In this document: piece after piece, positions 31,393 through 36,467 of the stretch | Position numbering within the stretch: the stretch's first letter is position 1 | How the letters are laid out: every line of letters begins with the position of its first letter | Assembly (NCBI GenBank): GCA_017409825.1 | Contig: JAFQRZ010000031.1 | Location: forward strand, 1 to 36,467 | Reading direction: 5' to 3' | From: Agathobacter sp. | GTDB lineage: Bacteria > Bacillota > Clostridia > Lachnospirales > Lachnospiraceae | Length of the DNA: 36,467 nucleotides | Translations under genes and position numbers: made by a program | Notes under the pieces: model-generated | The model's input: only the letters and a program-made list of their open reading frames with translations | Told to the model about the DNA's origin: nothing | Database searches by the model: none

Positions 31393-33174
31393 TCATCTAG
31401 AAAATAAAGAATCAAATGCACATAACGCGCCCCAACCGGTTTGTGGATTCGGATAGAAATCAAAGCCTGGAAGCGGGCGAGTGCCAGCTATGAGATAAGC
31501 ACGCATTTTTTCCCCGTAGAGGAACAAGTCATTTTCAAGCAAAATGCCCCATTGCATTAACAAACTGGCTGTACCGGTGACAAAAGGAGTTGCCATAGAA
31601 GTGCCAGTACGACTTTCATAACTGCCACCTGGTGCACATGAAATGATATCGACACCGGGCGCAACAAGATCTGGTTTTATCTGCTGGTTGTTCCAGGTGA
31701 AGCCTCGTCCTGAGAATGCTGCGATACTGTTTTGACGGGAGTTGTATGCGCCTACGGTAATTGCTCGTGCAGCAGTAGAGGGAATCGTTAAGGTTGTGTC
31801 TGGATTTGGGCGTAAAAATGCAGTAGCCTCATTACGGATAGCAGACGAAGGCATCCACATGTCCCATAAGCCATTACGTATATTTTGAGGAATTAATCGA
31901 ATCGTCCATATCCCAGCGGTCAGATAGGTGTCTGCAGGGACAAAATCCAGATAGATTTCCTGAAAAGGGGTATAAGGAGTTGGTTCACCATTGTAAGAGT
32001 AAACCTCTGTTTCGCCAAAGGAGTAGCGCCAGCTCCCAGGAGCTTGGGGCAGTGTGATGGATGTACCTACGGGAGGACTTAACGTAATTGTAAATTCGTC
32101 CCAAGCATTTTTCCAAAGCTGGATGTTTAGGCTGGTGGTAAAATCACTAATGCTAAATTCAATGACTTCTGGCTGGTTTAACGACAAATACCCACCAATG
32201 TGTCCTCCAGAAACGCCTTCATTTCCACTTCCTACAATGATAGAAATACGTCCTAATTCGCTGACAGAATCCAAATAGGTTTCTAACAAAGAACTGCCAC
32301 TATGGGAACCATAAGTATTTCCGAAGCTCAGGTTGAGTGCCAGCGGTTGCCCGCGGTTTAGGCTTTCACGCACACAGAAGTCAATGCCCATCATGAGCAG
32401 AGCTGTGCTTGGAAAACTATTCGGTCCTGGGTTGCCTAATTTTACAATTAGTAAGTCTGCTTCGTATGCGACACCTCGATAAATACCATTGGATGCACGA
32501 CCATTTCCTGCAGCAATACCAGTGACATGTGTCCCATGCCCAGATAAATCACGGCTTGGACAAATGGAATTTTGTTCCTGAACATTGTTTATATCAAGGG
32601 CAGCATTTATGATTTCCTGCGAAAACAGTGTGCCAAGAGAATAGCCATTGGGGGCAGATAGGTTGCTTTCGGAATCGAGTGCATTTGAAATGCTATTGGC
32701 GGGAATGGTCTGGTCCCATAATGCGACAATTCTTGAATTGCCATTAGGGAAACGAAAATCAGGATGTGCATAGTCGATGCCGGAATCAATGACGCCCACT
32801 AAGGTGCCTCGGCCCGTCAGCTCTGGTGCACGGGTTTGTAGTGTTGTGATGCAGGCGGCGCGTTTTCCTTCGGTAACTTCAAAGAAGAGCTGCTTCGGTT
32901 TTTCCATGTAGGTGATGGTGTTCTCAGAGGCTATTGTGTCAATCAATGATTCGGGTAGTTTCAGGATGCCATAGTTATTTAGAAGCTCTGTGACAGTGAT
33001 AGAGGGGTATTTCTCTTTTAGCGAGAGGAGGTTTCCTGTATGTTTTACGATGACCTCCCAGGTGTTGTCAGTCGCATCAAATCCAATAAATAAGTCACTG
33101 GATTTGGCTCTTTCTTCTGGCGTAGCATCCAGAGCAGCGCGGAATAGAGTCTCAATTTTTTGATTTGTTTCCAT
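31393..33174 (-). CDS. S8 subtilisin-like serine protease, Csp-like
   Basis: About 593 residues. The triad is complete: D130 (VGVIDSGIDYAHPDF), H213 (SGHGTHVTGIAAG) and S526 (GTSMATPFVTG), with N318 (VGSGNEG) for the oxyanion hole. The first 115 residues are a pro-part, and a jellyroll-like insert (about 335-460) precedes the serine, the layout of the Csp proteases that activate SleC in clostridial spore germination. There is no signal peptide. Lachnospiraceae carry many relatives outside germination gene sets, so the role is open. The start is uncertain: ATG 33174 (METNQKIE) fits relatives best; ATG 33186 is in frame. Neither has a good ribosome site. The partner lipoprotein suggests a two-protease set. 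Confidence 0.9.
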   Translation of the reverse strand: METNQKIETLFRAALDATPEERAKSSDLFIGFDATDNTWEVIVKHTGNLLSLKEKYPSITVTELLNNYGILKLPESLIDTIASENTITYMEKPKQLFFEVTEGKRAACITTLQTRAPELTGRGTLVGVIDSGIDYAHPDFRFPNGNSRIVALWDQTIPANSISNALDSESNLSAPNGYSLGTLFSQEIINAALDINNVQEQNSICPSRDLSGHGTHVTGIAAGNGRASNGIYRGVAYEADLLIVKLGNPGPNSFPSTALLMMGIDFCVRESLNRGQPLALNLSFGNTYGSHSGSSLLETYLDSVSELGRISIIVGSGNEGVSGGHIGGYLSLNQPEVIEFSISDFTTSLNIQLWKNAWDEFTITLSPPVGTSITLPQAPGSWRYSFGETEVYSYNGEPTPYTPFQEIYLDFVPADTYLTAGIWTIRLIPQNIRNGLWDMWMPSSAIRNEATAFLRPNPDTTLTIPSTAARAITVGAYNSRQNSIAAFSGRGFTWNNQQIKPDLVAPGVDIISCAPGGSYESRTGTSMATPFVTGTASLLMQWGILLENDLFLYGEKMRAYLIAGTRPLPGFDFYPNPQTGWGALCAFDSLFSR

Positions 33175-33230
33175 AATATTTCCCATCTTTTTTTATATGT
33201 ATATGTGGGAAAAAGTGACAAAGTGAAAAA

Positions 33231-33294
33231 CGAACATTTGTTCTTGATGCCGTGAGGAAAATGTGTTATTATAAGAGAAACAAACAAGTGTTCG
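33231..33294 (+). promoter_or_regulatory. SOS-controlled promoter: two LexA boxes around -35/-10
   Basis: Box 1, CGAACATTTGTTCT (33231-33244), has the perfect Gram-positive core GAAC-N4-GTTC. Box 2, CAAACAAGTGTTCG (33281-33294), differs from CGAAC-N4-GTTCG in one base. Between them are TTGATG (33244-33249), 17 bases and TATTAT (33267-33272), so LexA would cover the -35 box and the start site. Box 2 overlaps a further GTTC-N5-GAAC dyad. Confidence 0.85.
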
Positions 33295-33313
33295 ATGCGA
33301 ACTAGGAGATATT

Positions 33314-34876
33314 ATGGAAGCGATTAGTAAATGGGATGGAATTATGCAGAAGCTGACAGTCTTATCAGACTCAGCGAAATATGATGTAGCATGTACCAGT
33401 AGCGGTGTTGAGCGAAAGGGCGACGGGAAACATACAGGAAGTGCGGCTGGCTGTGGGATTTGTCATAGCTTTGCTGCAGATGGCAGATGCATTTCATTGC
33501 TAAAGATTCTGATGACCAATGAATGCATTTATAACTGCCAATACTGCATCAATCGTGCTTCCAATGATGTGCAGAGAGAGACCTTTACGCCAGAGGAGAT
33601 TTGCACACTTACGATGGAGTTTTATCGGAGGAATTATATCGAGGGATTGTTCTTAAGTTCAGGGATTATAGGCTCGCCGAATCATACCATGGGGCTTTTG
33701 TATCAAACGCTTTTTTTGTTAAGGACGAAGTATCATTTTCATGGATATATTCACGTGAAAGGGATTCCAGGGGCGTCATCAGAATTGGTGGAATTAGTAG
33801 GATATCTGGCAGACCGTATGAGTGTGAATTTGGAACTGCCTACGGCAGATGGACTGCGACAGCTTGCTCCGAATAAGGTGCGGACGAATATTCTAACGCC
33901 GATGCGGCAGATTCAAAATGGTATCAAGGAGAGCCGCATGAGTCATGGTATTTCCAGCATGAAAGATCGCATTGCAGTAGACGAAAAGACCTATTACAAT
34001 CAGCTGGCAGAAATGCAGGAAAGCTATGATAAGCTATGTGATTACCAGAGTGCCAGAGGGGTGTTGCGAGGAGAAAAAGCAGCAAAGGTAGCTCAGAAAG
34101 CATGGCAGATGAAATTGGAGGAGAGGACAACAGGGGAGAGAACGTCGATATATCTGCCAAGCGTTGACAAAAATATGGCGAGAATAAGTGAAGATACATC
34201 AAGTTACGGTTTGACGCATCATAGCAAATATTTTGTACCTGCAGGCCAAAGCACGCAGATGATTATTGGAGCGACGAATGAGACAGATTACCAGATTATG
34301 GCGGTGTCGGAGGCGTTGTACAATCAGTTTGAGCTGAAACGCGTGTTTTATTCTGCCTTTGTAAATGTGAATCAGGATGAAAGTTTGCCTGCTTTGCAGG
34401 AGGGGCCGCCGCTTCGAAGAGAGCATCGTTTGTATCAAGCGGATTTCCTGCTTCGTTTTTATGGGTTTAAGGCAGACGAATTATTATCCGAACGCAGACC
34501 GAATTTTAATGAATTGATTGACCCAAAGTGTGACTGGGCAGTACGGCATCTGGAACTTTTTCCAGTAGAAATCAATAAGGCAGATTATTATACCCTGCTT
34601 CGCGTACCTGGGATAGGAACGCGAAGTGCCAAGCGTATTATCGCTGCACGCCGTCATGCGAAATTGCGATTTGAAGATATTAAGAAAATGGGTGTGGTAC
34701 TAAAACGAGCCTTGTATTTTATTACCTGTGAGGGGAAGATGATGTACCATATTCCAATAGAGGAGAATTATATCACCAGACAACTGGTGTATAGTGAGAA
34801 ACCAAGTCAATTGTTATTGCCAGATGGAGGAGTGACAAAGTATGAACAAATGTCCATCTTTGATTTTGCAATGTGA
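33314..34876 (+). CDS. Putative DNA modification/repair radical SAM protein
   Basis: A 520-residue enzyme of the family often named 'putative DNA modification/repair radical SAM protein', distantly like spore photoproduct lyase. C71, C75 and C78 (CIYNCQYC) bind the 4Fe-4S cluster that cleaves S-adenosylmethionine; more cysteines nearby (C27, C47, C50, C59) may bind a second metal or assist. The C-terminus has a helix-hairpin-helix DNA-binding motif, LLRVPGIGTRSAKRIIAARR. AGGAG precedes ATG 33314. It is controlled by a two-box LexA promoter and overlaps the DUF4130 partner by 35 bases. Substrate lesion is unknown; SOS control supports DNA repair. Confidence 0.93.
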   Translation: MEAISKWDGIMQKLTVLSDSAKYDVACTSSGVERKGDGKHTGSAAGCGICHSFAADGRCISLLKILMTNECIYNCQYCINRASNDVQRETFTPEEICTLTMEFYRRNYIEGLFLSSGIIGSPNHTMGLLYQTLFLLRTKYHFHGYIHVKGIPGASSELVELVGYLADRMSVNLELPTADGLRQLAPNKVRTNILTPMRQIQNGIKESRMSHGISSMKDRIAVDEKTYYNQLAEMQESYDKLCDYQSARGVLRGEKAAKVAQKAWQMKLEERTTGERTSIYLPSVDKNMARISEDTSSYGLTHHSKYFVPAGQSTQMIIGATNETDYQIMAVSEALYNQFELKRVFYSAFVNVNQDESLPALQEGPPLRREHRLYQADFLLRFYGFKADELLSERRPNFNELIDPKCDWAVRHLELFPVEINKADYYTLLRVPGIGTRSAKRIIAARRHAKLRFEDIKKMGVVLKRALYFITCEGKMMYHIPIEENYITRQLVYSEKPSQLLLPDGGVTKYEQMSIFDFAM

Positions 34877-35627
34877 GGATTCTTTGGAAGGGATTCTCAC
34901 AGCGATTTATGATGCTTTTGTAGAGAAGAATAAAATGCCAGATTTTCAAGATGGTGATATCCGTATTGCGATTGGAGAAAATCACACGCTGTCTTTGTTT
35001 GCCAGACAGATAGAAGTAGTTACAGACTTGGACAAGGCACAGAAGACATTGTTTAGTATTCAAAAGAAGATTAGTTATCTTGCATATAAAAGAGTATTGA
35101 GTGCTTTATGCCATTATGACTTAGAGCGTGGAAATGTAGTGCTCGGCTTTTTGATAAAAGGATTTCCGATGGGAGCTAAAGTGCTAGAAGATATGGCAGA
35201 TGCTTATGTCATGCGTGTAATAGAGTTATCTAGAAAAGTAGACAATGAATCACATTTATTCTGTGGATTTGTGCGTTTTTTTGATTTGGGGAAATTTTTG
35301 TATAGTGAAATAGAACCGAAATGTCATGTGCTGCCACAGATTATGGAGCATTTTGCAGATCGTTATCCAAATGAACATTATGTAATCTATGATAAAAAGA
35401 GACATGTAGCACTGATTCATCTGGCATTTGGAGATAGTTTCTTTGTGTCAGGAGACCAGTGGAATATTGATTTGTCCAAGCACGAGGATTATTTTGAACG
35501 GTTGTGGAGCCAGTACTTTAAGACAATCGCAATTGAAGAACGATATAATCCACGTTGTCAGAATAACCTCGTTCCAAAGTGGTATAGGAAAAACATGGTG
35601 GAATTTCAGGAACAGAGCTCCTTATAA
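34842..35627 (+). CDS. DUF4130 protein, partner of the radical SAM repair protein
   Basis: A 261-residue cytoplasmic protein of the DUF4130 family, regularly coded beside the radical SAM protein and in some bacteria fused to a uracil-DNA glycosylase-like domain. Typical parts are CEDSLEGILTAIYDAF at the start, VRFFDLGKFLYSEIEP in the middle and YDKKRHVALIHL with the closing NPRCQNNLVPKWYRKNMVEF. The basic, conserved C-terminus could contact nucleic acid. It has no glycosylase domain here. ATG 34842 lies inside the end of the radical SAM gene, with GGAGG upstream, so both are made together. It converges on the DUF5721 gene with only 34 bases between and no clear terminator. Confidence 0.92.
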   Translation: MNKCPSLILQCEDSLEGILTAIYDAFVEKNKMPDFQDGDIRIAIGENHTLSLFARQIEVVTDLDKAQKTLFSIQKKISYLAYKRVLSALCHYDLERGNVVLGFLIKGFPMGAKVLEDMADAYVMRVIELSRKVDNESHLFCGFVRFFDLGKFLYSEIEPKCHVLPQIMEHFADRYPNEHYVIYDKKRHVALIHLAFGDSFFVSGDQWNIDLSKHEDYFERLWSQYFKTIAIEERYNPRCQNNLVPKWYRKNMVEFQEQSSL

Positions 35628-35661
35628 AATATATATTTGAGGCGACCAGCACAGGTTTATT

Positions 35662-36165
35662 TTAAATCTCTTCGTAAGCTATTTCATGCTGTTTTAAAAA
35701 CTTCATTACCATTTTGTCCCACTCATTTTCCAATGTTTTATCGGTAGAAAAGACATTGTAGGCGATGCCAGTTGTGAGAGACAATAGCTGGTTTTGGTAT
35801 TTTAAATTGATATACATTCCAGTAATATCGGCTGCACTGTAACTACTTCCAACAGCGGAAACGGTCTTTTCCATATTGCTAGGAGAAAGCAGGAAGACAA
35901 ATCGAAAGGCAGATGGTGTCTTTTTTCCCTTGATTAAATCAAAACAGTTCGTGCGTAACATAGCAAACGGAAGGAATCGACAGCCTTCTAGATGTAGTTC
36001 TTTGATTTCTTCTTCGGAATAAAATCCTTTGGTAATTTGTCCATTGATGTTATAGGTAGCACTGCTGGTAATCGTGGCTTCCTGTAAGAGAAAGTGGTCG
36101 AATACGTCATTGCGAAGTAATTTATTCATAAAATCTTTGATATCGGTTAATTCTAAAGCTATCAT
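35662..36165 (-). CDS. DUF5721-like protein
   Basis: A 167-residue cytoplasmic protein resembling DUF5721, a Lachnospiraceae family without known function. ATG 36165 (MIALELTDIKDFMNKLL) follows TGGAGG closely and is preferred to the in-frame ATG 36204, which has no ribosome site. It contains VFDHFLLQEATITSSATYNI and a strand-rich middle (FRFVFLLSPSNMEKTV). Many relatives sit near other single-copy genes of unknown role. A TATGAT on the minus strand near 36200, with a TG just before it, could be an extended -10 box. Confidence 0.75.
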   Translation of the reverse strand: MIALELTDIKDFMNKLLRNDVFDHFLLQEATITSSATYNINGQITKGFYSEEEIKELHLEGCRFLPFAMLRTNCFDLIKGKKTPSAFRFVFLLSPSNMEKTVSAVGSSYSAADITGMYINLKYQNQLLSLTTGIAYNVFSTDKTLENEWDKMVMKFLKQHEIAYEEI

Positions 36166-36467
36166 TTGGCCTCCATAATCTTTCGAATTCACTATATTTA
36201 TCATACCAAAAATTACGCATATAATCTACTTCAATTTGTAAAGTTCATCTTAGGAAAATTCCGATTTGCCGATGCCTTTTCTTCATGCTTTGAAATATAT
36301 TTTCCCCTGTATCGTGGATGCATTTTCGAACTTTTAGGGAAAACGCTTAAATTTCTTGAAACACAATTACGGCTTAAGTTTTATGTCTTTCAACCATTTT
36401 ACTATCTGCGAAGTATGCTCCGATGTGGGAAAGACACTGGTACATCCTTTCCTAGCATCTCTAAGTA
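36166..36467. other. End of window, mostly non-coding
   Basis: Apart from the leader of the DUF5721 gene and a possible gene tail at 36367-36465 (minus), I see no structure I can name. No clear terminator follows the possible tail. Confidence 0.5.
36367..36465 (-). CDS. Possible 3' end of a minus-strand gene running off the window
   Basis: Read from the window edge on the minus strand, one frame is open for 32 codons and ends with TAA at 36367-36369; its last residues are QIVKWLKDIKLKP. The composition is protein-like and the other two frames have early stops, but the stretch is too short to name or to be sure. Confidence 0.35.
   Translation of the reverse strand, partial: LRDARKGCTSVFPTSEHTSQIVKWLKDIKLKP

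Noticed and set aside
1-36467. CRISPR array, tRNA, rRNA or insertion sequence
   Set aside because: No regularly spaced repeats, no cloverleaf or rRNA sequence recognised, and no transposase with terminal repeats seen.

Overview
The window looks like a chromosomal segment of a low-GC, anaerobic, probably motile Lachnospiraceae-type Firmicute (Roseburia/Agathobacter/Lachnospira-like). The grounds are the AT-rich coding style, strong AGGAGG ribosome sites, TTG and GTG starts, families typical of this group (DUF6033-like, DUF6142, DUF5721, DUF4143 ATPase), a Gram-positive LexA box and sigma-D (flagellar sigma) type promoters. I had no database search; names rest on motifs and family knowledge.

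Layout. 1-322: 3' end of a wall-anchored surface protein. 323-948: non-coding, with a terminator-like hairpin, a palindrome and exact 22-bp repeats around a promoter. 949-3633: an AAA/DUF4143 ATPase and an ApeA-like HEPN protein (likely phage defence), the latter with an apparent frame disruption in a seven-A run at its 5' end. 3634-11964: the most unusual region. Three to four large proteins without signal peptides and a small MRITTQML-starting protein surround a LytTR response regulator and GHKL histidine kinase. Two excellent sigma-D-like promoters, three copies of a hairpin with a conserved GGATTG loop (a CsrA-type GGA site) and two copies of a twin-hairpin leader sit in the gaps. 12286-12885: a DUF2589 protein. 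13048-14413: a membrane-tailed MerR regulator, its typical 19-bp-spacer promoter and a YidC-type insertase.

14478-17987: pyrE, a VanZ-like protein, DUF6142 and an M29 aminopeptidase, closely packed. 18036-23227: OmpR-type regulator, short two-TM kinase, ABC ATPase and FtsX-like permease, a Bce-like envelope-stress or peptide-antibiotic module with the same operator-like box in front of both halves. 23291-26453: purM, purN and purD. 26456-27142: mgtC-like gene on the minus strand. 27281-30355: a large GGDEF/EAL protein. 30379-33174 (minus): an S8 subtilisin-like protease and a C39-like lipoprotein. 33231-35627: a LexA-controlled operon of a radical SAM DNA modification/repair protein and its DUF4130 partner. 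35662-36165 (minus): DUF5721; the window ends in a possible further minus-strand gene tail.

The best candidate for an undescribed system is 3673-11964. I propose a sigma-D-transcribed and possibly CsrA-controlled set of unknown proteins, perhaps exported by the flagellar type III route, with its own LytTR/GHKL two-component pair. Promoters, repeated RNA structures and gene order are seen directly; export, CsrA control and function are inference.
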